Shown piece after piece: positions 36,205 through 44,754 of a DNA stretch of 59,427 nt (position 1 is the stretch's first letter; each line of letters opens with the position of its first letter). Under the pieces are notes generated by a model. It was not told the DNA's origin. It was given only the letters and a program-made list of their open reading frames with translations, and made no database searches. This stretch comes from an uncultured Desulfovibrio sp. (lineage in GTDB: Bacteria > Desulfobacterota > Desulfovibrionia > Desulfovibrionales > Desulfovibrionaceae): NCBI RefSeq assembly GCF_944324935.1, contig NZ_CALUYG010000013.1:1-59427 (forward strand), in the 5' to 3' direction. A program made the translations under genes and the position numbers.

Positions 36205-37761
36205 ATGCTTCAGACGGATCGTTCAACTTCCGTGCGGTGGGATATGCTTCAGGACCTGACATCGCTGGCCGCGATGGAGGTGGATCGCAAGAGATTTTTC
36301 TCGCATTGCGCCAAGCTGCTGTACAGGCATTTCCGCTACGACAGATTTTGCGTCAACCTCTATGTCAACAAGGAACAGCTGACAGCTTACGCTCCTGCCT
36401 ACGGGGTGGCCATAGAGAGTTTGGACAACCATGCCAGAACCATCAAAAATACCGTGGCCGCAATGGTCATTGAATCTCGCAAGCCATTGTTCCTCAAAGA
36501 TATTTCTGTGCGAGGCATCGCCGAACGGTGTCCTATCCTGGCTGGTTCCGGCTTCAATTTCTCCCTGGCCTTCCCCCTGATCCTGGGTAACGAGATATTC
36601 GGCACCCTGCATATCTCCTACTTCCGTTGGCACGACGATATGGAGCAGCTGTTCATGCTTCTCACGGAGCTGTCGCCCGCTCTGGCCATCTGTCTTTTTA
36701 CGGTGCTGGAGCGAGAGCGGAGGGGGGCGCTTTCCTCCCCGGAGTCGGCGCTGAGCGCGTCACGGCGACCAGACATGGAGGGCCGACTGCTGGAAACGCG
36801 AGATATGGCCGGCGTCATGCATGTGGCGGCTAGAGTGGCTGGGCTGGATATCCCCGTACTGATCACCGGCGAGACCGGCACGGGGAAAAGTATGCTCGCG
36901 CGCTGGCTGCACAGGCGCAGTCCCAGACGGAATGCGGCCTTCGTCAAGGTCAATTGTCCCACCCTGTCTTCCAGCCTGTTTGAAAGCGAGATGTTCGGGC
37001 ATGTCAAAGGGGCCTTCACCGGGGCCGGGGGCAGTCGCATGGGTCGGCTGGAGGCCGCGGACAACGGGACCCTTTTCCTGGATGAGATCGGCGATCTTGC
37101 CACGGATATGCAGAGCAAGCTTCTTCAAGTCCTCGAAGAGGGCACTTTCGAACGCGTGGGGGAAACGCGGCCGCGGCATGTGGATGTGCGCGTCATTTCA
37201 GCCACCAATATCGACATCCCGCGCGCCATGAAGACGGGGACCCTGCGGCGCGACCTTTTTTATCGACTTGCGCCGGTCATCCTGCACCTGCCGCCCTTGC
37301 GCGAGCGTCGTGCCGACATCCCCGGGTGGGCCACCTGGTTCCTCAGTTCTCTTTCCCGCCAGTGGGCGCTTCAGCCGCCCCGCCTGTCCGTCAGGGTGCT
37401 GAAGATCCTTTCAGCGCATGACTGGCCCGGCAATTTGCGCGAGCTCCGCAATGTCATTGCCAGGATATTGCTGCATTCCCTTGACGGTGCGGTGGACGAG
37501 ACGTTTGTCGGTAGTCTCCTGCGGGAAGGACCCGGGGGCGAAGGCTATCCGGCCCCGGATGGTGACGCGGCTCGGCCGATGTCCGGTTTCCCCTCCCTGG
37601 AGGAGCACGAACGCGCACATATCCTGGAAGCCCTGCGCAGGACAGGTGGTCGCTTGTCTGGCACGCTTGGGGCCGCCGCATTGCTGGGCATCCCGCGTTC
37701 CACATTGCAACACCGGATGCGAAAGCTGGGCATAGGCCTCAGCCCAAAGGGCATCGCATGA
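36205..37761 (+). CDS. GAF-domain sigma-54 transcriptional activator
   Basis: 518 residues. An N-terminal GAF-like sensory domain (about 15-175) is followed by an AAA+ domain with Walker A GETGTGKS near 223, the GAFTGA loop near 270, Walker B GTLFLDEIGDL, and RRDLFYRLAPVIL with the arginine finger. A C-terminal Fis-type helix-turn-helix (GAAALLGIPRSTLQHRMRKLG) ends it. The start ATG has GGGAGGATGAGGG upstream. It is divergent from suyAB, whose promoter is sigma-54 dependent, so it is almost certainly the local activator; the GAF domain may bind the substrate. Confidence 0.92.
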   Translation: MLQTDRSTSVRWDMLQDLTSLAAMEVDRKRFFSHCAKLLYRHFRYDRFCVNLYVNKEQLTAYAPAYGVAIESLDNHARTIKNTVAAMVIESRKPLFLKDISVRGIAERCPILAGSGFNFSLAFPLILGNEIFGTLHISYFRWHDDMEQLFMLLTELSPALAICLFTVLERERRGALSSPESALSASRRPDMEGRLLETRDMAGVMHVAARVAGLDIPVLITGETGTGKSMLARWLHRRSPRRNAAFVKVNCPTLSSSLFESEMFGHVKGAFTGAGGSRMGRLEAADNGTLFLDEIGDLATDMQSKLLQVLEEGTFERVGETRPRHVDVRVISATNIDIPRAMKTGTLRRDLFYRLAPVILHLPPLRERRADIPGWATWFLSSLSRQWALQPPRLSVRVLKILSAHDWPGNLRELRNVIARILLHSLDGAVDETFVGSLLREGPGGEGYPAPDGDAARPMSGFPSLEEHERAHILEALRRTGGRLSGTLGAAALLGIPRSTLQHRMRKLGIGLSPKGIA

Positions 37762-37774
37762 CGTAGGCGCAGCC

Positions 37775-37812
37775 AAAAAAAGGAACCCCGCGGGAGCGGG
37801 GTTCCTTTTTTT
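37775..37812. terminator. bidirectional terminator
   Basis: Seven As, GGAACCCCGC, loop GGGA, GCGGGGTTCC, seven Ts. It serves both the sigma-54 activator gene and the convergent oxygen-reductase operon. Confidence 0.93.
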
Positions 37813-37833
37813 CGGCGATGCGATCGACAGGGC

Positions 37834-39039
37834 TTATTCGCCCTGGCACTTGCGCTTGAGCGCCTCGCCCACGGCCTTGCCAAGATCATGGCAGGCCTTG
37901 AGCGCCTCATGGCCGGGAGCCCAGTTGCACTTGACCGGTGCGGCGGGCATTTCCATGCCCATGCTTTCGAGCTGCTCATGGATGTACTTGGCCGATTCCC
38001 CCGACCAGCCGTAGGAGCCGAAGGCGCCGCCCACGCGGTTCCTGGGACGCAGGCCCTTCATGTAGGTCAGCTGGGCGGCCACCAGGGGCAGCACGGTGTT
38101 GTTGTGCGTGGGCGAACCGGCGAGCACCGCGCCGCAGTCGGCCAGTTCGGTCATAATCTGGCTGTGGTGGTTGTTCTTCACGGACATGAGGCGCGTGGGC
38201 ACGCCCGCTTCTTCCAGACCGCTGCAGGCGGCATAGGCCATCTTTTCCGTGGAGTGCCACATGGTGTCGTAGAAAATGACGGCGCGCTGCTGGGGCTTCT
38301 GCTCGGCAAGCTTGCGGTACATGTCGAGGATGAAGCGCACGGACTTTTCCCCGCGGTGGATGAGGCCGTGGTCGGGCGCGATCATATCGATGTCGAGGCC
38401 TTCCACGACGGGCAGGGTGGCCAGCACCTGCGGGGAGTAGGGCAGCACGATGTTGTAGTAGTATTCCTTGATGGCCCGCACGAAGTCGCCTTCGTCGTGT
38501 TCATCGGCATAGCGCCAGCTGCTGGCGATGTTCTGGCCGAAGGCGTCATTGCTGATCAGCAGCTTGTCCTGAGGGATGTAGGACACCATGCTGTCAGGCC
38601 AGTGCAGCATGCGGGTCTCCTGGAAAATGATGGTGCGCTTGCCGATCTCCAGCTTGTCGCCGCTCTTGACGGCGACGACGGGCCAGTCCCTGGTGTTGAA
38701 GTAACCCTGCATGGACTTGAGGCCAAGGGTTGAGCAGAAGATCTTCTCAGGTTTGCAGCGTTCCACGATCTGCGCCAGGGAGCCGGCATGGTCCAGCTCC
38801 ATGTGGTTGCAGACGATGTAGTCCACCTTTTCCGGCTCCATGACCTTGCCCAGCCGGCACAGCAGGGTGCCGGCGCAGCCCGGGGACACGGTATCCATCA
38901 GGACGTTCTTTTCGTCCTTGATGAGGTAGGCGTTGTAGGTGGTGCCTTCAGGCGAACGGGAGTAGCCGTGGAAATCGCGGTGGTCGTAATCGACGCAGCC
39001 GACCCAGTAGATATCTTTTTTCAGTTCAAAGGGCTGCAT
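37834..39039 (-). CDS. roo: rubredoxin:oxygen oxidoreductase (flavodiiron protein)
   Basis: 401 residues. The metallo-beta-lactamase-like domain holds the di-iron ligands in HMELDH (79-84), LHWPDSM near 146 and SNDAFG near 165. The C-terminal flavodoxin domain begins about residue 255 (VIFYDTMWHSTEKMA) and binds FMN. The enzyme reduces O2 to water (or NO to N2O) with electrons from rubredoxin. It is the last gene of dfx-rub-roo, a known Desulfovibrio oxygen-defence operon. The ATG at 39039 has GGAG upstream. Confidence 0.97.
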   Translation of the reverse strand: MQPFELKKDIYWVGCVDYDHRDFHGYSRSPEGTTYNAYLIKDEKNVLMDTVSPGCAGTLLCRLGKVMEPEKVDYIVCNHMELDHAGSLAQIVERCKPEKIFCSTLGLKSMQGYFNTRDWPVVAVKSGDKLEIGKRTIIFQETRMLHWPDSMVSYIPQDKLLISNDAFGQNIASSWRYADEHDEGDFVRAIKEYYYNIVLPYSPQVLATLPVVEGLDIDMIAPDHGLIHRGEKSVRFILDMYRKLAEQKPQQRAVIFYDTMWHSTEKMAYAACSGLEEAGVPTRLMSVKNNHHSQIMTELADCGAVLAGSPTHNNTVLPLVAAQLTYMKGLRPRNRVGGAFGSYGWSGESAKYIHEQLESMGMEMPAAPVKCNWAPGHEALKACHDLGKAVGEALKRKCQGE

Positions 39040-39142
39040 GGAAACTCCGTCAACAGCGTTTGGGGTTTTCGCAATACGCAAACAGGAAACGCCTGCCCCG
39101 TTTCAACAACAAGGCAGGCGTACGGTAGCCGGCTGGCTCAAC

Positions 39143-39283
39143 CTACTCAGCGGGGGAGAACTGATCCTTGCTCACGCCACAGACAGGGCAGGTCCAGTCG
39201 TCGGGGAGCTGGTCGAAGGGCACGTTGTCGTGTTCGGCAGGATCGTATTCAAAGCCGCAAACGCCGCAAACATATTTCTGCAT
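39143..39283 (-). CDS. rub: rubredoxin (short, 46-residue type)
   Basis: 46 residues with the [Fe(Cys)4] site as CGVCG (Cys 6 and 9) and CPVCG (Cys 32 and 35). The loop between the two Cys pairs is seven residues shorter than in the usual 52-54-residue rubredoxins. The known short rubredoxin of D. desulfuricans has this same shortening, and the sequence around it ([18 protein letters not shown]) is nearly that of D. desulfuricans. AAGGAG precedes the ATG at 39283. It delivers electrons to Roo encoded downstream and sits 30 bases after dfx. Confidence 0.97.
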   Translation of the reverse strand: MQKYVCGVCGFEYDPAEHDNVPFDQLPDDWTCPVCGVSKDQFSPAE

Positions 39284-39313
39284 GGGATCTCTCCTTATGG
39301 GATGTCGTGTGGA

Positions 39314-39694
39314 TTAGTTTTCCGCTTTCCAGTGGCCGTGCAGATTGCAGTATTCCCGGGCCGTCACCTTGGCGGCATCGGTCTTGAACACGGCTTCCGG
39401 CTTGTCGCCGGGTTTCAGGAAACAGGTGAGCACCTGGTTGTCGGCGATCAGTTCGATCCATTCGACATAATGCGCTTCTTCCATGGGGTGGGCCACGCTG
39501 CCCACGCTCACCTTGTAGCCGCCGTCGATCTTTTCGATGACGGGCACATGCTTTTCCTGAGCGCCGTCGGTGGAACCTTCGGCCATGTGTTTCATGGGCT
39601 GGCCACAGCAGGTGAGAGCGGCGGCGCCGCCGTGGAAGACTTCAACGATATTGCCGCAGTGCTGGCACTTGTAAATTTCGAGATGCTTGGGCAT
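39314..39694 (-). CDS. dfx: desulfoferrodoxin (superoxide reductase)
   Basis: 126 residues, the full two-domain form. An N-terminal desulforedoxin-like Fe(Cys)4 centre uses YKCQHCG and the adjacent TCCGQP cysteines. The C-terminal superoxide reductase domain has its Fe(His)4Cys site with HYVEWIEL (His near 69), and Cys and His in CNLHGHW near the end. It reduces superoxide to peroxide with electrons from rubredoxin. First gene of the dfx-rub-roo operon; GAGAGGA upstream of the ATG at 39694. Confidence 0.97.
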   Translation of the reverse strand: MPKHLEIYKCQHCGNIVEVFHGGAAALTCCGQPMKHMAEGSTDGAQEKHVPVIEKIDGGYKVSVGSVAHPMEEAHYVEWIELIADNQVLTCFLKPGDKPEAVFKTDAAKVTAREYCNLHGHWKAEN

Positions 39695-39731
39695 GGTGTC
39701 CTCTCGATGGTTGATTTGTTTGCTGGCGGCA

Positions 39732-39779
39732 CAGTCCGTCAATGACGGGACTGCCGTACCGACAGGACAAGTGTGTCCT
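39732..39779 (-). promoter_or_regulatory. palindrome and leader hairpin upstream of dfx
   Basis: AGGACA, 4 bases, TGTCCT at 39764-39779 is a perfect inverted repeat, a possible operator. Nearer the gene, CAGTCCGTCA and TGACGGGACTG (39732-39753) form a hairpin of about 10 pairs in the probable leader. No regulator family is assigned. Confidence 0.45.
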
Positions 39780-39840
39780 ATTCCGCGCCGCCTGTAAAGA
39801 CTTTTTAGTCATTAACAGGAATTTTTTTTAATAGGCCGCC

Positions 39841-40818
39841 TCAGCGACTGTTCTCGCGCGTTTCCGGTGACGGTGCGGCGGGGCGGCGGCGCGCCCCCAG
39901 CACGTTGGGTAGCGCGGCCCGGATGCTGCCCGCGGGCAGGAATTCCGTGGCGCTGCGCCCGTTGAATTCCCGCTCGAGGCCGTCCGCCCGCAGCACAAGA
40001 CCGGCCTGTCCGCCGCCTTCGACATACATGACCGCGCGCAGGCGCAGGGGCAGCCGCAGCAGGCCGTCGGCAAAGCTGTAGGCGTCGAGCGGTTCGCGGC
40101 AATGCAGGAAGAGGATGTGCCCCTCCGCGTCCGCCCCCACGGCGGAAATGGCGCTGCGCGGACCGCCGGGCTTCCAGAGGATGCGGCCGTCGCCGCTGAT
40201 GAGCCGGTAATTCTGGATGACCAGCCGGTATCGGGCAAGGCGTGCCTGCCAGTCCGGCTCATCCCGGTCGATGATGGTGGCGGCGGGCAGGGCGTCGTCA
40301 TCGGGGCCGGCCACGAAGAAGGCCCCGAAGCGTCTGGCCAGCCGGCTATTGTTGGCGTAAGAGCCCTCGCGCAGATAGCCTGTACTCGTCACGCCGTCCG
40401 GCAGGTACATGCTGGCGTTGATGGCGGCCTCCAGGCCTTCGCGCTGGGCCCACTGGCGCAGGGTGAGGGGAGGATGTTTGCCGCGACCCACGGCACAGAG
40501 GACGAAATCAAAGACGTCGGGGGACAGGCGCACCACGGCCACCCGCGGCCCCGGCCCGTCCCGCAGCGGCAGGGGAAGTTCGGCGAAGGCCAGCCCATCC
40601 TGTCGTATCCAGGGGATGTCGGGCGATGCCGCCGCATCCGCCGTTTCCGGCGGCACGGGCGGCGGGTCGGTCGCCGTCTGGTCGGCACGCGCCGGCAGGG
40701 GCTGCCGGACGCACAGGCAGAGCAGCCAGCCGCAGAGCAGCAGCAGCCCGAAAAAACGGCGGAGGGCCGGATGCCGGGGCCGCCGGCCCGCCGGCAGGAC
40801 AGGTGGACAGATTCCCAT
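39841..40818 (-). CDS. phosphodiester glycosidase-family exported protein
   Basis: 325 residues: a Sec signal or N-terminal anchor (about 20-45), a short Pro/Ala-rich linker, then the NAGPA/DUF2233 domain. Segments such as AAINASMYLPDGVTSTGYL near 130, RLISGDGRILWKPGGPRSAISAVG near 208 (named in part) and MYVEGGGQAGLVL near 268 match the Gly-rich pattern of phosphodiester glycosidases, which uncap phosphodiester-linked sugars. Likely periplasmic; the substrate is unknown. Monocistronic and divergent from folD. Confidence 0.78.
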   Translation of the reverse strand: MGICPPVLPAGRRPRHPALRRFFGLLLLCGWLLCLCVRQPLPARADQTATDPPPVPPETADAAASPDIPWIRQDGLAFAELPLPLRDGPGPRVAVVRLSPDVFDFVLCAVGRGKHPPLTLRQWAQREGLEAAINASMYLPDGVTSTGYLREGSYANNSRLARRFGAFFVAGPDDDALPAATIIDRDEPDWQARLARYRLVIQNYRLISGDGRILWKPGGPRSAISAVGADAEGHILFLHCREPLDAYSFADGLLRLPLRLRAVMYVEGGGQAGLVLRADGLEREFNGRSATEFLPAGSIRAALPNVLGARRRPAAPSPETRENSR

Positions 40819-40972
40819 TGCCCAAGCGTACGTCCCGGCTCATGTGAAAGCAAGGGCTTTTGCCCGCCGCCGGAACGGGGGCCGGGCGGCGACTTGAATC
40901 CGAAAGCGGAGGGGGATATAGTGACTCCCTCATTTTCTTGAAGGTTCCCCGAAAAACGAAGAGAGGCGTAAG

Positions 40973-41827
40973 ATGCTGCTGATAGACGGGAAAAAGGTTG
41001 CGCTGGAAATGCGCAAGGCGTTGCACAAGGTTATTGCCGGCGTCACAGCCAAGGGACGCCGCGCGCCCGGGCTGGCGGTCATCCTGGTGGGCGACGACCC
41101 TGCCTCGCAAATCTATGTGCGCAACAAGGAGCAGGCCTGCAAGGAAGCGGGCATCATCTCCCTGCCGTATCATCTGCCCGCGCATACCCGTCAGGAAGAG
41201 CTGCTGGCGCTCATCGCCGACCTCAACCACCGCAGCGACGTGGACGGCATCCTGCTCCAGCTGCCGTTGCCGAAGGGGCTCAACGCCACACAGTGTCTGC
41301 TGGCCATGAATCCGGCCAAGGATGTGGACGGCTTCCATCCCGAGAACGTGGGCCGCCTGTCCCTGGGGCTGCCGGGGCTCATGTCCTGCACGCCTGCCGG
41401 CGTCATCGAGCTGCTGCGCTACTACAAGCTGCCCACGCAGGGCAAGAAGGCCGTGGTGCTCGGCCGTTCGGACATCGTGGGCAAGCCGCTGGCCATGCTG
41501 CTGAGTCGTCCCGGCGAATACGGGGACGCCACGGTCACGGTCTGCCATTCGCGCACGCCCGACCTGGCCGAACATTGCCGCGACGCGGATTTCATCTTTC
41601 TGGCGGTGGGCAAGCCCAGGATGCTCACGGCCGATATGGTCAGCGAAAAGGCCGTCATCATCGATGTGGGCATCAACCGCACGCCGGAAGGGCTGTGCGG
41701 CGATGCCGACTTCGCCGCCCTCAAGGACAAGGTGGCGGCCATCACGCCGGTGCCGGGCGGCGTCGGGCCCATGACCATCGCCATGCTGCTCAAGAACACC
41801 GTGCAGTCCTGGCAGGAACATCGCTGA
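40973..41827 (+). CDS. folD: methylene-THF dehydrogenase/cyclohydrolase
   Basis: 284 residues, the standard FolD. It oxidises 5,10-methylene-THF to methenyl-THF with NADP and hydrolyses it to 10-formyl-THF. The catalytic Tyr and Lys are in [14 protein letters not shown] (about 42-55), QLPLPKGLN is near 98, [16 protein letters not shown] near 163 and the C-terminal [16 protein letters not shown] near 260. AGAGGCG lies upstream. Supports one-carbon metabolism. The following membrane-protein gene begins 42 bases on. Confidence 0.96.
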   Translation: MLLIDGKKVALEMRKALHKVIAGVTAKGRRAPGLAVILVGDDPASQIYVRNKEQACKEAGIISLPYHLPAHTRQEELLALIADLNHRSDVDGILLQLPLPKGLNATQCLLAMNPAKDVDGFHPENVGRLSLGLPGLMSCTPAGVIELLRYYKLPTQGKKAVVLGRSDIVGKPLAMLLSRPGEYGDATVTVCHSRTPDLAEHCRDADFIFLAVGKPRMLTADMVSEKAVIIDVGINRTPEGLCGDADFAALKDKVAAITPVPGGVGPMTIAMLLKNTVQSWQEHR

Positions 41828-41869
41828 GGCGCTGGTGCTGCCCGTCATATTCAGCCACAAGGACATATC

Positions 41870-42994
41870 ATGCGCCTTTTGAGCGTCTGGAAACATTGTT
41901 TCGGCTCCGGTTTCCTGGAGCATGAAGGCCGGGCCGACCGGGAGGAGTTCTGGCTGTTCTCCCTGCTGGCCCTGCCGCTGGCCGTCCTGCTCGTCTGGCT
42001 CATGCTGGCGCTGGATCAGATGCTCCCCGGCCTCTGGTCACAGCCGCTGCCCGCCGGGGAGGAGATCCCGCGCCTGCTGCTGCGTCTGCTGCTGGTGGTC
42101 ATCTGGCTCGGTCTGCTGGCGCCGGCCGTGTGCGTCACCATCCGTCGTCTGCACGATATGGACGCCAGCGGCCGCTGGGTCATCGCCGCACTGGTGCCAG
42201 GGCTTGCCGCCCTGTGCTGCTGGCTGCTGACGTCCTGGCAGATCGTCGTCGATGACCTGCCGCGTATGGTGCTGGATATCTGCGCCGGCGGGCTGGCCGT
42301 GCTGGAAGCGCTGGCCGTGGTGTCGCTGGGGCTGGTCTTCCTGGGCGACGGGACGCACGGGAGCAATCGTTTCGGCGCGGATCCCCTGGGACGCGCGCCG
42401 CAGCATCTGCCGCCCACGGACGTCAACGGCGTGCCGCTGCATCTCGAGGACGACGAGGAAGAGGTCATCGATCTTGATGACGTGGCCTCCCCGGAATGGC
42501 ACGACGTGCCCCGCGTGGAGCTGGACAAGGAAACGGAGGAGGAGCTCCGGGCCGGCGAGCTGGCCCGTGAGGCCGCCCCTGCCGTCCAGGATGTGGTGAA
42601 GGTCGCCACCGCGGGACAGCCGGCCGCGCCGGCCCCCACCGAGGAATTTGCCCGGATGGTGGCCCAGGCGCTCCAGAAGACGGCCGCGGGCGTCGCCGCG
42701 ACCGCCGGGGCGCAGCCCGCTCCCGTGCCGGGTGCGCCCGTGCGCGGCGACTGGCCGCCGGCGGATATGTCGCCGGAGGAGATGTCGCTGGCCTCGCAGT
42801 CGCTGGCGGAACTGTCCGCCCAGGCCGAGACGCCCAGGGACGAGGAGCTGGTGGATTCCCTGCTGGAAGAGATGGAACAGGCCGAGGATGCCCGCCGTGA
42901 GGCGGCCTGCATCCGGCCCGGACAGACGGTGACCCAGGCCATGCGGCGGCTGGAGGAGCAGGGGCAGGACAATGAACAGGCCACGGGGCGTTGA
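41870..42994 (+). CDS. DUF805 membrane protein with long acidic C-terminal region
   Basis: 374 residues. The N-terminal about 160 residues are the DUF805 domain: an amphipathic start with GRADREEFWLFSLLALPL, several membrane spans, and the signature VCVTIRRLHDMDASG near 84. The remaining about 210 residues are hydrophilic, Ala/Pro/Glu-rich and acidic (DDEEEVIDLDDVAS), probably cytoplasmic and disordered, which is not part of the usual roughly 120-150-residue family members. Function unknown. Its 3' end overlaps the next gene by 23 bases. Confidence 0.75.
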   Translation: MRLLSVWKHCFGSGFLEHEGRADREEFWLFSLLALPLAVLLVWLMLALDQMLPGLWSQPLPAGEEIPRLLLRLLLVVIWLGLLAPAVCVTIRRLHDMDASGRWVIAALVPGLAALCCWLLTSWQIVVDDLPRMVLDICAGGLAVLEALAVVSLGLVFLGDGTHGSNRFGADPLGRAPQHLPPTDVNGVPLHLEDDEEEVIDLDDVASPEWHDVPRVELDKETEEELRAGELAREAAPAVQDVVKVATAGQPAAPAPTEEFARMVAQALQKTAAGVAATAGAQPAPVPGAPVRGDWPPADMSPEEMSLASQSLAELSAQAETPRDEELVDSLLEEMEQAEDARREAACIRPGQTVTQAMRRLEEQGQDNEQATGR

Positions 42995-43526
42995 GGCGTC
43001 GTCATCCCGCCGGCGCTGGGGGATCCCGCTGCTCTGCCTCCTGCTCTGGGGCTGGGGAGCGCCGCCGGCCCGGGCCGCCGGAGATCCGCCGGCCCTGGCG
43101 TCGCCCCCGTTGCCGGTCGTGTCCGGCATGGCGGCGGCAGCGGCGCGGCAGGACTGCGGCGATCTGCTGCGTGAGGCCGATATACGGCCGGACGGTCTGG
43201 AATTTCTTTTCTGCCGGAAGGAAGAGCGGGGCGGGCAGGCCCGCTTCACGGCCCGTTACCGGGTTCGCGGCAGCGAGGCGGCCCGCGTGGAACGGTTGCT
43301 GCATGAGCGCTGCGGCATGGGGATGCTCGTGCGCTCGCTCGGCATCTGGAGCGTCCCGGACGGCGCGGAAGGCCGTCTGCCTGCCGGGGCGGCGCGGGTC
43401 AGCATGGGCGAAGTGCCGCAGTCCGGCGTATTCGCCGCCGACAGGACCGCCTGGGCGCACATCGCCTGGTTCGCCGTACGGGTGGACATCCCCCTGCCAG
43501 GGGCCGTGCGGACGTCCTGTCCGTAA
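42972..43526 (+). CDS. secreted protein, DUF4952-like
   Basis: 184 residues with a Sec signal peptide (about 1-36, cleavage after ARAA). The mature part CGDLLREADIRPDGLEFLFC (two Cys), followed by ARYRVRGSEAARVERLL, has the order of motifs seen in DUF4952 proteins; the link is tentative. GGAGG occurs upstream, and the gene overlaps the DUF805 gene, so both are probably made together for the envelope. No enzymatic motif seen. Confidence 0.6.
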   Translation: MNRPRGVEASSSRRRWGIPLLCLLLWGWGAPPARAAGDPPALASPPLPVVSGMAAAAARQDCGDLLREADIRPDGLEFLFCRKEERGGQARFTARYRVRGSEAARVERLLHERCGMGMLVRSLGIWSVPDGAEGRLPAGAARVSMGEVPQSGVFAADRTAWAHIAWFAVRVDIPLPGAVRTSCP

Positions 43527-43687
43527 GTCCCGGAGCGCCCGTGCGGGGCTGTTGCGCGGCGCTGGCTCCGGCTGCCGGAAGGCCCGCCGTGCGCATCGGC
43601 GGCGACGGCCGGTCCGTGTTGACGCCGCCGGGAGGAAGGCGTAAGGAAGACTAACAGGCGTTAGGCAACTTCCCAGCGAGGCGAAAC

Positions 43688-44161
43688 ATGCAGACGGCCA
43701 GCACCGCCGCGACCGGCGTCGTCCAATTCGGCACATTCTTCCTTGACGGTCAGCTTTTCGGCGTTGACATCCTCAAAATGCGGGAGATACTCTTGCCGCA
43801 GGATATGACGCGCGTGCCGCGTGCCGGGCAGGAGATGGAAGGGGTCATCAATCTGCGCGGGCTGGTCATCCCGGTGGTCAGCCTGCGGGCTCGGCTGGGG
43901 ATTCCGCGCCGGCCCTACGACAAGCAGACACGCATCATCAATATGGAGATCGACGGCATGGTGGTGGGCTTCCTCGTGGATGCCATCGGCCATGTGCACA
44001 GCTACGCCGCCAGCGAGATCATGGAGCCGCCGTCGCTCTATGGCGGCGTGGAGGTCGAGGCCATCTCCGGCATGGTCATCACCGAGGCGGGCATGCTGGT
44101 GGTGCTGGACACGGCCCACCTTGTCTGTCCCGACAGCCTGCGGCAGGCGCTGGATCTCTGA
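43688..44161 (+). CDS. cheW: chemotaxis coupling protein CheW
   Basis: 157 residues of a single CheW domain linking chemoreceptors to the CheA kinase. FGTFFLDGQLFGVDILKMREIL at the start (named in part), GVINLRGLVIPVVSLRARLG near 51 and GFLVDAIGHVHSY near 93 are canonical. AGCGAGG precedes the ATG. No cheA or receptor gene is in the window. The next gene, a TetR regulator, starts 2 bases after the stop. Confidence 0.93.
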   Translation: MQTASTAATGVVQFGTFFLDGQLFGVDILKMREILLPQDMTRVPRAGQEMEGVINLRGLVIPVVSLRARLGIPRRPYDKQTRIINMEIDGMVVGFLVDAIGHVHSYAASEIMEPPSLYGGVEVEAISGMVITEAGMLVVLDTAHLVCPDSLRQALDL

Positions 44162-44163
44162 GC

Positions 44164-44739
44164 ATGTCCGCGGGGGACATCCGGCTGGCGGCCGTCCGCC
44201 TGTTCGCCCGGCAGGGGTACGAGGCCACGCCGCTTTCGGCCATCGCGGCCGCCGTCGGCATCAAGACACCATCCCTGTACGCGCATTTCCGCAGCAAGGA
44301 CGACCTGTTCCGCGCCGTCTTTGACGATGCCATCCGCGCGGAACTCCAGGAGCTGGCGACCGCCGTGTCGCCGGAGGAGGCCGCGACGGAGGGCTTGCGG
44401 CGCTATCTGCGGGAGACCGTGGAGCGCTACGCGGCCACGGCGCACCTGTCCTTTCTCTTGCGGAGCATCTATCTGCCGCCGGCCTCGCTGGCATCCCATA
44501 TCCGCGAGCGGGACAGGGTGTTTGCCGTCGAACTGACCAGGCGCGTGGAGCGGGCGCTCGTCCAGGGGACGGCGGCCGCTCCGCTGGGCCTGCCGCCGGA
44601 GGAGGCCGCGCTGGCCTTCATCGGCATATTGCGGGGGACTCACGCCGAATTGCTCTACGCCGGCCCTGAGGCGGCGCGGCGTCTGGGCCGGGCCCTCTGG
44701 AGCGCCTACGCCCGCGCCCTGCGGCCCGACGGCCGGTGA
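44164..44739 (+). CDS. TetR/AcrR-family regulator
   Basis: 191 residues. The N-terminal helix-turn-helix (about 1-50) reads AAVRLFARQGYEATPLSAIAAAVG and SLYAHFRSKDDLFRAVF (shown in pieces), the TetR DNA-binding pattern. The C-terminal ligand-binding helices follow with no recognisable ligand type. It starts 2 bases after cheW, so it is transcribed with it, though a functional link is not evident. Target genes unknown. Confidence 0.88.
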   Translation: MSAGDIRLAAVRLFARQGYEATPLSAIAAAVGIKTPSLYAHFRSKDDLFRAVFDDAIRAELQELATAVSPEEAATEGLRRYLRETVERYAATAHLSFLLRSIYLPPASLASHIRERDRVFAVELTRRVERALVQGTAAAPLGLPPEEAALAFIGILRGTHAELLYAGPEAARRLGRALWSAYARALRPDGR

Positions 44740-44754
44740 TGCGGGCGGTCGCCG

